A stretch of 10,434 nucleotides of DNA from Oxalobacteraceae bacterium UBA7693 (GCA_002482715.1 DLGN01000364.1:1-10434); one strand, 5' to 3'; counted from the first letter of the stretch, positions 1 to 6,697 are shown. Notes: generated by a model not told the origin, from the sequence alone. Made by a program: numbers and translations.

Positions 1-362
1 TGTAAGCGACGGATGATCCAGTTGATTTCTTGCGCATCGCCAGAGTGATAAAAGCGCGGTGCTTGATTTGGCTCGCCTGAGCAGCCGCGAAAGTGGGGCA
101 CTGCACCCGACCAGCCTAGTCCTTTGAGTTTGTGCATCAAAGCACGTGCGTAGTGGCTATTGCTGGAACCTTCTAAGCCATGGAATAAGACCAGAAAAGG
201 TTTGCCGGCTTCACCATCCAAAAAATCGACGTCGACAAAATCTTGGTCTGGTGTGATCCAGCGTTCGCGCCTGAGTGCGACTTCAGGTTTTTGCATTAAG
301 GTCGCTGGATAAATTGTTTGGGCATGGCCGCCAGTCAGCCACCAAGGGGAAGAATAATGCAT
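1..362 (-). CDS. YheT-family alpha/beta hydrolase, 3' end outside window
   Basis: The first 120 residues of an alpha/beta-fold hydrolase of the YheT/COG0429 type; the gene runs off the left edge. Visible family marks are an N-terminal WWLTGGHAQTIYP (residues 7-19), the oxyanion-type strand LVLFHGLEGSSNSHYARALM (57-76), and HFRGCSGEPN followed by YHSGD, all typical of this family. The nucleophile serine elbow and the rest of the catalytic triad lie beyond the window, so activity cannot be judged. Family members are putative esterases or lipases; the natural substrate is generally unknown. The ATG at 362-360 overlaps the TAA of the upstream NTF2-like gene by one base (TAATG), which suggests translational coupling and fixes the start. 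It is probably the third gene of the minus-strand unit. The family call is firm; function beyond hydrolase is unknown. Confidence 0.88.
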   Translation of the reverse strand, partial: MHYSSPWWLTGGHAQTIYPATLMQKPEVALRRERWITPDQDFVDVDFLDGEAGKPFLVLFHGLEGSSNSHYARALMHKLKGLGWSGAVPHFRGCSGEPNQAPRFYHSGDAQEINWIIRRL

Positions 363-793
363 TAGTGTAAAACGTCGCCTTTGGATAGATCGACAGGTGC
401 GGGCCCGGCAGCAACAGAAGCGTGATGTGTCGCAATGCGCCAGCCGCGCGGAGTTTTGACATACACATTGGTCGCAATGATGTGCACGTCTTGGGCAATC
501 TGATCTTTCGGGTGGAATTCCTCGATCAAGCTATGCACGGCTGTCAGCAAATTATGCATCGTGTGCAATTGACGCGTATGAATATGCACACTACCGTTTT
601 CAAAGATCGCTTCCCATGAGGCGCGGATATCCGCATGGCCGATTAAACGAGGCGAATTTGGATGCACGCAGACAATTTCTTCATCTTCTGCCCAGAGCGC
701 CATCATGCCGTCGAGATCGCCGCGTGCTATTGCATCGTAGAAGGCGATTTCGACTTCATCGGCACTACCATTGAGCTGCTTCTTGGCGGGCAT
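362..793 (-). CDS. NTF2-like / SnoaL-like domain protein
   Basis: A 143-residue single-domain protein of the NTF2-like (SnoaL/DUF4440) cone fold. The N-terminal helix region (EVEIAFYDAIARGDLDGMMALW, about 13-34) is followed by DEEIVCVHPNSPRLIGHADIRASWEAIF (37-64), the pattern of the 'nuclear transport factor 2 family' small proteins of proteobacteria. A later segment (NVYVKTPRGWRIATHHAS) forms the last strands, where the family usually carries a GWRIxxHHxS motif. Members can be small enzymes, ligand binders or of unknown role, and no specific reaction can be assigned. The gene starts 42 bases after the zinc-finger gene and ends in a one-base overlap with the hydrolase. Its ribosome site is weak (AGAAAG-like, about 7 bases before the ATG), so expression may depend on the upstream gene. 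Confidence 0.82.
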   Translation of the reverse strand: MPAKKQLNGSADEVEIAFYDAIARGDLDGMMALWAEDEEIVCVHPNSPRLIGHADIRASWEAIFENGSVHIHTRQLHTMHNLLTAVHSLIEEFHPKDQIAQDVHIIATNVYVKTPRGWRIATHHASVAAGPAPVDLSKGDVLH

Positions 794-835
794 GGATACT
801 TTCTGTGGGGCGCTTGATGTTAGGTTCGCCGCAAA

Positions 836-1033
836 TTAATGTGCTTTTAATACAGTTCCTGGTGCTAACTTATAAACCGTGCCGCAGTAGGAACATGTTG
901 CGGAATCGCCATGCGATAAATCCAAGTAAACGCGTGGATGCGAAGACCATAGAGGCATTGCAGGATTCGGGCAGTGTGCTGGTAAGTCGCTAGCTTGCAA
1001 TTCGACAGCAGGTGTTGATGGCTTATTAGACAT
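836..1033 (-). CDS. zf-CHCC zinc-finger domain protein (NDUFS6-like)
   Basis: A 65-residue protein of the zf-CHCC family (Pfam PF10276), the domain also found in the mitochondrial complex I accessory subunit NDUFS6. The likely zinc ligands are C21, H32 (in HPRVYLDL), C47 and C50 (CSYCG), matching the C-H-C-C order; the sequence after CPNPAMPLW is characteristic of the betaproteobacterial version. The whole protein is essentially this one domain. A good Shine-Dalgarno site (GAGGA, 7 bases before the ATG) supports the start. It is the first gene of the minus-strand unit and is divergent from azlC. From memory, homologues in Burkholderiales often sit next to ilvE or branched-chain amino acid genes, which would fit the adjacent azlCD. 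Its exact function in bacteria is not established. Confidence 0.9.
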   Translation of the reverse strand: MSNKPSTPAVELQASDLPAHCPNPAMPLWSSHPRVYLDLSHGDSATCSYCGTVYKLAPGTVLKAH

Positions 1034-1071
1034 GTTTTGCTCCTCAATGAGTGAATTTACTTTAGCGCATG

Positions 1072-1077
1072 ATTTTA
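1072..1077 (-). promoter_or_regulatory. Possible -10 element for the zinc-finger gene
   Basis: Read on the minus strand this is TAAAAT, 38 bases upstream of the zinc-finger start. No convincing -35 is seen at the usual distance. A second candidate, TAAAGT, lies at 1064-1059. It is offered only because the gene has a clear ribosome site, no gene reads into it from upstream, and it must have a promoter in this spacer. Confidence 0.28.
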
Positions 1078-1161
1078 AAGGATTTCATCCGGTTTGCGTT
1101 GAGCGATTGGCTGCTGCAGTTTGATTTGCTTTGAGTTTGGGCAAGCATTTGTCCATCGCGT

Positions 1162-1167
1162 TACAAT
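1162..1167 (+). promoter_or_regulatory. Possible -10 element for azlC
   Basis: TACAAT lies about 75 bases before the preferred azlC start at 1242. The best -35 candidate (TTGGGC at 1137-1142) is 19 bases away, longer than ideal. If this is the promoter, the upstream in-frame TTG at 1131 cannot be the start of azlC. The rest of the 208-bp divergent spacer (1034-1241) shows no other structure I can support. Confidence 0.25.
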
Positions 1168-1241
1168 ATCGACCTTGCAGCGTTTGCCTGCAATTATTCG
1201 CTCCCCACTGTTTTTCTTCAGCCGCATTTGCGTTTCTTATT

Positions 1242-2006
1242 ATGTTAAAAGATTGGAATTCACCTATTTACCGTGAAGGTTTTAGGGCTTGTGCACCATC
1301 CTTGTTTGGTATGGGTGCTTGGGGCATGGTAGTTGGTGTTGCGATGATCAAGGCTGGTTTGAGTTTGCCGCAAGCGCTCGGTATGACTTTGCTGGTGTTT
1401 GCTGGTTCTGCGCAATTAGCAGCATTGCCACTGATCGTTGCGAATGCGCCGATTTGGGTGATATTCGCTACCGCATTAATTGTCAACTTGCGCTTTTTGA
1501 TTATGTCGGCATTGATCGCGCCACGCTTTGCGCATCTTCCTTGGTTGCGTCGTACTTTATTAGGATTTTTGACTGGTGATTTAACCGTTGCTTTGTTCAT
1601 GCAAAGGTTTCCAACTATGTGGCAAACACCAGCAGAAGAGCGCGATCAAGTGCTGTATTTGCATGGCTTAGTGGTGCCCAATTGGATAGTTTGGCAGGTC
1701 GGTTCCATTTTAGGAATCTTGGCAGGTAGCCAAGTGCCGACGCATTGGGGCCTGGGCTTTGCAGGTACTTTGGCGATTCTTTGCATTTTGTTGCCATTAA
1801 TGCGTAATCGCCCTGGCTTTATAGGTGTGGTCGTTGCCGGTGCAGTTGCGGTTGCTGCCCATGATTTGCCGTATAAACTAGGTTTGTTGCTTGCGGTGCT
1901 GATTGGTATGGCAGTTTCGATGTGGATAGAAGAGCATATGGATGTCGCTGTTACGCCTGAGTCTAGTGCTGCCGAGCTAAAGCAACAGGAGAAACACGAT
2001 GAGTGA
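1242..2006 (+). CDS. azlC: AzlC, branched-chain amino acid exporter large subunit
   Basis: A 254-residue polytopic inner-membrane protein of the AzlC family, which with AzlD exports branched-chain amino acids and analogues. Family marks are FAGSAQLAAL (53-62) and the helix ending NLRFLIMSA (82-90), with a run of hydrophobic segments from about residue 20 to the SMWIEE near the end. A short charged tail (about 25 residues) follows. I chose the ATG at 1242 (MLKDWNSPIYREGF) because the family begins just before this segment; the frame stays open to a TTG at 1131, but the extra 37 residues look unlike the family and overlap a possible promoter. No clear Shine-Dalgarno precedes 1242, so the start is moderately sure. 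The 3' end overlaps azlD by 8 bases (ATGAGTGA), implying coupled translation of the two subunits. Confidence 0.9.
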   Translation: MLKDWNSPIYREGFRACAPSLFGMGAWGMVVGVAMIKAGLSLPQALGMTLLVFAGSAQLAALPLIVANAPIWVIFATALIVNLRFLIMSALIAPRFAHLPWLRRTLLGFLTGDLTVALFMQRFPTMWQTPAEERDQVLYLHGLVVPNWIVWQVGSILGILAGSQVPTHWGLGFAGTLAILCILLPLMRNRPGFIGVVVAGAVAVAAHDLPYKLGLLLAVLIGMAVSMWIEEHMDVAVTPESSAAELKQQEKHDE

Positions 2007-2322
2007 TTTAGAAATTTGGATTGTGATTGTGTTATTAACGGTCGCAACAGTCATCGACCGTAGTGCGTTTTGGGTGGTTGGGCATCACATTAATTTACCT
2101 AAGCGTGTGCAAGAAGCATTGCGATATGCGCCAAGTTGCGCATTAGCAGCGATTGTTGTGCCGGATTTTTTTATTAACGATAATCAAATTGTTACCAGTT
2201 GGCATAATCCCAAGCTAATAGCGGGAATCGCGGCCTCACTATTTTATCTCTGGAAAAAAGATATGCTCCTAACTATTATTTTTGGCATGAGTGTATTTAC
2301 TCTGATCCGCCTCTATTTTTGA
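1999..2322 (+). CDS. azlD: AzlD, branched-chain amino acid exporter small subunit
   Basis: A 107-residue membrane protein of the AzlD family, the small partner of AzlC. It has about four hydrophobic segments: IWIVIVLLTVATVI near the N-terminus, CALAAIVVPDFFI, IAGIAASLFYLW and LLTIIFGMSVFTLI at the C-terminus. The motif LRYAPSCALAAIVVP is typical of the family (usual form LR-Y-P---AA---P). The ATG at 1999 lies inside the end of azlC and has an AGGAG ribosome site 7 bases upstream (1987-1991), so the start is well supported. Length is normal for the family. No clear intrinsic terminator follows; the spacer to pgk carries a separate promoter, so azlCD and pgk are probably independent units. Confidence 0.9.
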   Translation: MSDLEIWIVIVLLTVATVIDRSAFWVVGHHINLPKRVQEALRYAPSCALAAIVVPDFFINDNQIVTSWHNPKLIAGIAASLFYLWKKDMLLTIIFGMSVFTLIRLYF

Positions 2323-2394
2323 TCCGAGAGACAAATCTATATCTTGCATAAAATACTAGAGTGACGAGAAAAATCGTGATTCGGGCCGCTGATT

Positions 2395-2403
2395 TGGTAA
2401 AAT
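2395..2403 (+). promoter_or_regulatory. Extended -10 promoter of pgk
   Basis: TGGTAAAAT matches an extended -10 (TGn followed by TAAAAT). No good -35 is present at the standard distance, which is acceptable for an extended -10 promoter. It would start transcription near 2410, giving a leader of roughly 130 nt before the pgk ATG. It is the best sigma-70 candidate in the azlD-pgk spacer. Confidence 0.5.
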
Positions 2404-2420
2404 ACGCGATTAATTTACGA

Positions 2421-2495
2421 AATCCCTAAATTCCTAATTTGCCAACACCGAAGTTTGTTGTGTGAAGTGTAAGCGGTATAGGGGATTCGGAATTT
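2421..2495 (+). other. pgk leader with competing short stems
   Basis: Two pairings compete in the predicted pgk 5' leader. AATCCC (2421-2426) can pair with GGGATT (2482-2487), or AAATTCC (2428-2434) can pair with GGAATTT (2489-2495); the two stems cross, so they exclude each other. A small local hairpin, CAACA (2443-2447) with TGTTG (2456-2460), sits between them. Stems this short can arise by chance, and no known riboswitch core is recognised. Confidence 0.3.
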
Positions 2496-2537
2496 CACAT
2501 CTCGATTTAATTCCTTCTCATCTTAACTGGTCCTGCT

Positions 2538-3731
2538 ATGCAATTTAATCGTCTGAGCGATCTCATCGCTGCTAATAAACTCCAAGGTCAACGTGTCTTT
2601 ATTCGTGCAGATTTGAACGTTCCGCAAGATGATGCCGGCAATATCACCGAAGACACACGTATCCGCGCCTCGGTGCCAGCGATTCAACAAGCTTTAAAAG
2701 CGGGTGCTGCTGTGATGGTCACATCACACTTGGGCCGTCCGACTGAAGGTGAATTTAAGCTGGAAGATTCTTTGGCACCAGTTGCTAAACGCTTGTCTGA
2801 ATTGTTAGGCGTGACAGTTGAACTCAAACAAAACTGGGTTGATGGCGTCGAAGTTGCTGCAGGTCAGGTCGTCTTGTTGGAAAACTGCCGTGTCAACAAA
2901 GGCGAGAAAAAGAACGATGACGCGCTCGCGCAAAAAATGGCAAAGCTGTGCGACATTTACGTGAATGATGCCTTCGGTACTGCGCATCCCGCTGAGGCAA
3001 CAACTCATGGCATCGCGAAATATGCACCTATCGTTTGTGCTGGTCCTTTGCTCTCTGCTGAACTGGATGCTTTAGGCAAAGCACTTGGCCATCCTGCACG
3101 TCCTTTGGCGGCGATTGTGGCTGGCTCAAAAGTTTCCAGTAAATTGACCATCTTGAAATCCCTCGCAGAAAAAGTCGATCAATTGATCGTCGGCGGCGGT
3201 ATCGCGAATACTTTCATGTTGGCAGCGGGTTTGAAGATCGGTAAATCTTTGGCTGAAGCGGATCTGGTAAGTGAAGCAAAAGCGATCATGGACATGATGG
3301 CTGCGCGCGGCGCGATCGTGCCTATCCCGACGGATGTCGTTTGTGCTAAAGAGTTTTCTCCAACAGCTGTCGCGACAGTTAAAGCAGTTGCCGATGTACA
3401 AGACGACGACATGATTTTGGATATCGGCCCAGAAACAGCACAGGTTTTAGCAGCGCAAATTCGTCAAGCTGGCACCATCGTTTGGAACGGACCAGTTGGT
3501 GTGTTTGAGTTCGATCAATTCGGCAATGGTACTAAAGTTTTGGCTGAAGCCATCGCTGATTCCAAGGGTTTCTCAATTGCTGGCGGTGGCGATACTTTAG
3601 CGGCAATTGCCAAGTACAACATCACAGAAAAAATTGGTTATATCTCGACTGGTGGCGGCGCTTTCCTCGAATTCTTGGAAGGCAAAACTTTGCCAGCGGT
3701 AGAAATTTTGTTGCAAAGAGCTGCGCAGTAA
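2538..3731 (+). CDS. pgk: Phosphoglycerate kinase
   Basis: A 397-residue cytosolic phosphoglycerate kinase, the usual bacterial length, converting 1,3-bisphosphoglycerate and ADP to 3-phosphoglycerate and ATP (reversed in gluconeogenesis). The N-terminal substrate domain has the signature RVFIRADLNVPQD (19-31, with D25 and N27), HLGRPTEG (64-71) and FGTAHPAEATTHG. GPLLSAELDAL marks the approach to the hinge. The nucleotide domain has AIVAGSKVSSKLTIL (K198 in the GSK motif), IVGGGIANTF, WNGPVGVFE (from W316) and the phosphate-binding GGGDTLAA (349-356). All expected key residues appear present. The start fits the family N-terminus, but no Shine-Dalgarno is visible before it (ACTGGTCCTGCT-ATG), which is odd for a gene expected to be highly expressed. 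It is followed by pyk after 72 bases, probably co-transcribed. Confidence 0.98.
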   Translation: MQFNRLSDLIAANKLQGQRVFIRADLNVPQDDAGNITEDTRIRASVPAIQQALKAGAAVMVTSHLGRPTEGEFKLEDSLAPVAKRLSELLGVTVELKQNWVDGVEVAAGQVVLLENCRVNKGEKKNDDALAQKMAKLCDIYVNDAFGTAHPAEATTHGIAKYAPIVCAGPLLSAELDALGKALGHPARPLAAIVAGSKVSSKLTILKSLAEKVDQLIVGGGIANTFMLAAGLKIGKSLAEADLVSEAKAIMDMMAARGAIVPIPTDVVCAKEFSPTAVATVKAVADVQDDDMILDIGPETAQVLAAQIRQAGTIVWNGPVGVFEFDQFGNGTKVLAEAIADSKGFSIAGGGDTLAAIAKYNITEKIGYISTGGGAFLEFLEGKTLPAVEILLQRAAQ

Positions 3732-3741
3732 TCTGCGCCTC
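3718..3741 (+). other. Hairpin spanning the pgk stop codon
   Basis: GCGCAG (3723-3728) and CTGCGC (3733-3738) form a perfect 6-bp stem around a TAAT loop containing the pgk stop codon. GAG/CTC can extend the stem across a 2-base bulge. The nearest T-run (3756-3760) is too far for a good intrinsic terminator, so it is more likely incidental, a partial terminator or an RNA-stability element between pgk and pyk. Confidence 0.35.
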
Positions 3742-3803
3742 AGCGGTAAGAAAGATTTTTAGTTTAAGCCCGACCTTGTAAAAATTATCCATCAGGAGAT
3801 TCA

Positions 3804-5234
3804 ATGTTACGCGGAACCAAAATTGTAGCGACAGTAGGCCCGGCATCCAATGATCTGGATACCTTAGTGAGTATGTTAAAGGCTGGTGTGAATGTAGTTC
3901 GTTTGAACTTCTCACACGGCAAAGCACAAGACCACATTGATCGCGCTGCAATGGTACGTAAAGCAGCGGAAGTCTGCGGCATCGAAATCGCGATTATGGC
4001 GGACATGCAAGGTCCTAAAATCCGTATTGGCAAGTTTGAAAACAGCAAGATTCAAATCGAAAATGGCGATAAGTTTATTCTCGATGCGGATTGCACCTTG
4101 GGTAATCAAGAGCGCGTTGGTTTAGATTACAAAGCCTTGCCGCGCGATGTGAAACCAAAGGACGTCTTGTTATTGAATGACGGTCTAATAGTGTTGATCG
4201 TTGATAAAGTCATTGGAAATGAAATTCATACCACAGTGAAAATTGGCGGTGAGTTATCGAATAACAAGGGTATCAATCGTCAAGGCGGTGGCTTAACCGC
4301 ACCAGCGTTGACAGCGAAAGATATGGAAGACATCAAAACAGCGATGTCTTTCCAAGCGGATTATCTGGCGATCTCTTTTCCGAAAAATTCTACGGATATG
4401 GAAATGGCGCGCCAACTCGCGAATATCGCGGGTGAGCCGTATAACCATAAACCGATGATGATCGCGAAGATCGAACGTGCGGAAGCGATCCCCGTTTTGC
4501 AAGAAATTCTCGATGCTTCTGATGGCATCATGGTCGCGCGTGGTGACTTAGCAGTTGAAGTCGGCAATGCCGCGGTTCCTGCTTTGCAAAAACGCATGAT
4601 CAAAATGGCGCGTGCATCGAATAAATTGGCAATTACGGCGACTCAAATGATGGAGTCCATGATTGTAAACGCTGTGCCAACCCGTGCTGAAGTTTCGGAC
4701 GTCGCGAATGCGGTTTTGGATGGTACCGATGCGGTCATGTTGTCGGCAGAAACAGCGTCCGGCAAATATCCGATTGAAACGGTAGAAACCATGGCAGCGA
4801 TTTGCTTGGAAGCTGAGAAGTTCCAAGAGTGCAAATTGGATGCCGACTTTTTGAATTTGCAATTCACGCGTATCGATCAATCCATTGCCTACGGTGCTTT
4901 GTTCACAGCGCACCATTTGCGCGTGCAAGCAATCGCGGCGTTGACTGAATCTGGTTCGACCGCATTGTGGATGAGCCGTCAAAGTATTGACGTGCCTTTG
5001 TTTGCCTTGACGCCAAGTGTGGCAACGATGCGTAAGGCGGCTTTGTACCGCAATGTGCAAACTTTTAAGCTGCCGTACAACCCTGATCGTGACTCGGTTT
5101 TGAAAGAAGCAGAAAATGTTTTGCTCGATAAAGGCGCGGTTAAAAAAGGTGATTTAATCGTGGCGACATGGGGTGAGCAAATGGGTAAAGTGGGTGGCAC
5201 GAACGCAATGCGAATAGTAAAGATCGGCGAATAA
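3804..5234 (+). CDS. pyk: Pyruvate kinase, PykA-like
   Basis: A 476-residue pyruvate kinase, converting phosphoenolpyruvate and ADP to pyruvate and ATP in the cytosol. Key motifs are VVRLNFSHG (R33, N35, S37), MADMQGPKIR, MIAKIERAEAI (catalytic K222, metal ligand E224), VARGDLAVEVG (D248) and ITATQMMESM. The stretch SNNKGINRQGGGLTAPALTAKD and the length resemble E. coli PykA (type II) more than PykF; the C-terminal allosteric domain ends VGGTNAMRIVKIGE. PykA enzymes are typically activated by AMP or sugar monophosphates, though that cannot be read from the sequence here. A strong AGGAG site (3794-3798) lies 5 bases before the ATG. The stop codon is immediately overlapped by the left arm of a large palindrome (5233-5330). 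No convincing own promoter was found in the 72-bp gap after pgk. Confidence 0.97.
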   Translation: MLRGTKIVATVGPASNDLDTLVSMLKAGVNVVRLNFSHGKAQDHIDRAAMVRKAAEVCGIEIAIMADMQGPKIRIGKFENSKIQIENGDKFILDADCTLGNQERVGLDYKALPRDVKPKDVLLLNDGLIVLIVDKVIGNEIHTTVKIGGELSNNKGINRQGGGLTAPALTAKDMEDIKTAMSFQADYLAISFPKNSTDMEMARQLANIAGEPYNHKPMMIAKIERAEAIPVLQEILDASDGIMVARGDLAVEVGNAAVPALQKRMIKMARASNKLAITATQMMESMIVNAVPTRAEVSDVANAVLDGTDAVMLSAETASGKYPIETVETMAAICLEAEKFQECKLDADFLNLQFTRIDQSIAYGALFTAHHLRVQAIAALTESGSTALWMSRQSIDVPLFALTPSVATMRKAALYRNVQTFKLPYNPDRDSVLKEAENVLLDKGAVKKGDLIVATWGEQMGKVGGTNAMRIVKIGE

Positions 5235-5330
5235 ACTGAATTGTAGGGCGCATTGCGGCGTTGCAAATGCTCGCAATACTAGTGTATTGCTGTGCTTTGC
5301 GCCTTGCACTGCATCCCTAAAATTCAGTTT
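5233..5330 (+). repeat. 98-nt imperfect palindromic element 1, downstream of pyk
   Basis: A symmetric imperfect inverted repeat centred at 5281/5282. Outer arms AAACTGAATT (5233-5242) and AATTCAGTTT (5321-5330) pair perfectly. TAGGG (5244-5248) pairs with CCCTA, then GCA, TGC and GGC segments pair with small internal loops. GCAAA (5263-5267) pairs with TTTGC (5296-5300), and the tip is GCAATAC (5273-5279), loop TAGT, GTATTGC (5284-5290). The left arm includes the last two bases of the pyk stop codon. No T-tract follows, so it is not a classical terminator, although it may stabilise or end the pyk message. Positions 5267-5297 match the core of element 2 in the opposite orientation. Membership of a dispersed genomic repeat family is inference. 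Confidence 0.8.
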
Positions 5331-5437
5331 CTTAGTGATGCCGAATCAGAAGAGTAACGAACAAAATTCAATTTTTATCGGCACTTAATAGTGTGCCGCT
5401 GGAAAATTAAGCAAAGTCTCAAAGCCACAAGCTTAAA

Positions 5438-5556
5438 GAAGTGCTGAGTAAGCGTAGCGAGCGGTCACAGTTTGGATTGAGAAGCGCAGCTGTACTTGAG
5501 TACAGCGAGCATCGCCAATTCAAAATGTGGTCGCGCAGTAGCTTAATCAGCATTTC
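5438..5556 (-). repeat. 119-nt imperfect palindromic element 2, fba leader
   Basis: A second large imperfect inverted repeat, centred near 5497. Outer arms GAAGTGCTGAGTAAGC (5438-5453) and GCTTAATCAGCATTTC (5541-5556) pair with two mismatches. Intermediate segments (CACAGTTTGGATTG against CAATTCAAAATGTG) pair with mismatches, and the tip GCTGTACT / AGTACAGC (5489-5496 and 5499-5506) is perfect around TG. Read on the minus strand, 5512-5482 aligns with 5267-5297 of element 1 at 23 of 31 positions. It ends 32 bases before the fba ATG and is followed by a T7 run (5566-5572) and the fba ribosome site. The 107 bases between the two elements hold only a 6-bp stem (5379-5384 with 5393-5398) and no gene I can support. 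Confidence 0.78.
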
Positions 5557-5588
5557 GACTGAAGATTTTTTTATTTGGAGTAAAAACT

Positions 5589-6653
5589 ATGTCTCTCGTA
5601 TCTATGCGTCAATTGTTGGACCATGCAGCTGAAAACAGCTATGGCATTCCAGCGTTTAATGTCAATAATTTGGAACAAGTTACAGCGATCATGGAAGCAG
5701 CCAATGAAGTCGGCGCGCCCGTGATTATGCAAGCTTCTGCTGGTGCGCGTAAGTACGCTGGTGAAGCTTTCTTGCGTCATTTGATTTCTGCAGCGGTAGA
5801 AGCATATCCGCATATTCCTGTGGTGATGCATCAAGATCACGGCCAATCTCCTGCAGTTTGTATGGCAGCGATTAAGTCTGGTTTCACATCCGTGATGATG
5901 GACGGTTCCTTGATGGAAGACGGTAAGTCTGTCGCTAGTTATGAATACAACGTTGCAGTGTCCAAAGAAGTGGTGAAGTTCTCCCACTCTATCGGTGTAA
6001 CGGTTGAGGCGGAATTGGGCGTATTGGGTTCTTTGGAAACCATGATGGGCGACAAAGAAGACGGTCACGGTGCAGACGGCAAGATGACACGTGAACAGTT
6101 GTTGACTGACGTTGCGCAAGCAGCTGACTTCGTTAAGCAAACACAGTGCGACGCTTTGGCGATTGCGATTGGTACTTCCCACGGCGCGTATAAATTCTCT
6201 CGTAAGCCTACCGGTGATATCTTGGCGATTGATCGCATCAAAGAAATCCATACACGTATTCCGAACACGCATTTGGTGATGCACGGTTCGTCTTCTGTAC
6301 CACAAGAATTGCTCGAAGAAATTCGTCAATTCGGTGGCGACATGAAAGAAACTTATGGCGTGCCAGTTGAAGAGATCGTCATTGGTATTCAAAACGGCGT
6401 CCGTAAAATCAATATCGATACGGACATTCGTTTGGCGATGACCGCAGCTATTCGTCGTTACATGTTTGAAAATCCAAGCAAGTTTGATCCACGTGATTAT
6501 TTGAAACCAGCACGCGAAGCAGCGAAATTGGTTTGTAAAGCACGTTTCTTGGCATTTGGTTGCGAAGGTCAAGCGGCAAAGATCAAGCCTTTGACTTTGG
6601 AAAAAGTTGCAGAGCAATACAAGTCTGGTGCTTTGGCGCAGCTTGTGAAATAA
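5589..6653 (+). CDS. fba: Class II fructose-bisphosphate aldolase (Calvin cycle subtype)
   Basis: A 354-residue zinc-dependent class II aldolase, interconverting fructose 1,6-bisphosphate with dihydroxyacetone phosphate and glyceraldehyde 3-phosphate. VVMHQDHGQS (78-87) supplies the catalytic D83 and zinc ligand H84. TVEAELGVLG (138-147) has the acidic residues of the metal site, GTSHGAYKF (195-203) has zinc ligand H198, and LVMHGSSSVP (229-238) has zinc ligand H232. NIDTDIRLA near 275 is the phosphate-binding segment. Length and the YGIPAFNVNN start fit the 'Calvin cycle subtype' found in betaproteobacteria, which serves glycolysis and gluconeogenesis even in organisms lacking Rubisco. A GGAG site (5577-5580) 8 bases before the ATG supports the start. 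The upstream leader holds palindromic element 2 and a T7 run, so separate control from pgk-pyk is possible. Confidence 0.97.
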   Translation: MSLVSMRQLLDHAAENSYGIPAFNVNNLEQVTAIMEAANEVGAPVIMQASAGARKYAGEAFLRHLISAAVEAYPHIPVVMHQDHGQSPAVCMAAIKSGFTSVMMDGSLMEDGKSVASYEYNVAVSKEVVKFSHSIGVTVEAELGVLGSLETMMGDKEDGHGADGKMTREQLLTDVAQAADFVKQTQCDALAIAIGTSHGAYKFSRKPTGDILAIDRIKEIHTRIPNTHLVMHGSSSVPQELLEEIRQFGGDMKETYGVPVEEIVIGIQNGVRKINIDTDIRLAMTAAIRRYMFENPSKFDPRDYLKPAREAAKLVCKARFLAFGCEGQAAKIKPLTLEKVAEQYKSGALAQLVK

Positions 6654-6678
6654 GTGTTTTTTAGATCGAAGTAAACCG

Positions 6679-6693
6679 GGCGCGTGGTGCGCC
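6679..6693 (+). other. Small GC-rich hairpin after fba
   Basis: GGCGC (6679-6683) and GCGCC (6689-6693) form a perfect 5-bp stem with a GTGGT loop 25 bases after the fba stop. No T-run follows directly. It could pause or stabilise the fba 3' end, or be part of the structured purC leader that follows. Confidence 0.35.
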
Positions 6694-6697
6694 TCGC

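Noticed and set aside
1131..1241. N-terminal extension of AzlC from the TTG at 1131
   Set aside because: The 37 extra residues look unlike AzlC proteins, there is no ribosome site, and a possible -10 element lies within this stretch.
4548..5060. 170-codon open frame on the minus strand opposite pyk
   Set aside because: Same reasoning: composition typical of an antisense shadow, no recognisable domain, lies fully inside pyk.
5379..5398. CGGCAC/GTGCCG hairpin as a terminator
   Set aside because: The stem is only 6 bp and neither strand has a T-run directly after it.
5441..5632. 63-codon plus-strand frame before fba
   Set aside because: It is made almost entirely of palindromic element 2 and overlaps the fba start in another frame; no ribosome site or family resemblance.
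5571..6617. 348-codon open frame on the minus strand opposite fba
   Set aside because: It is antisense to an unmistakable fba, is rich in Cys, His, Asn and Arg as shadow frames are, and resembles no protein family I know; its length follows from codon bias in fba.
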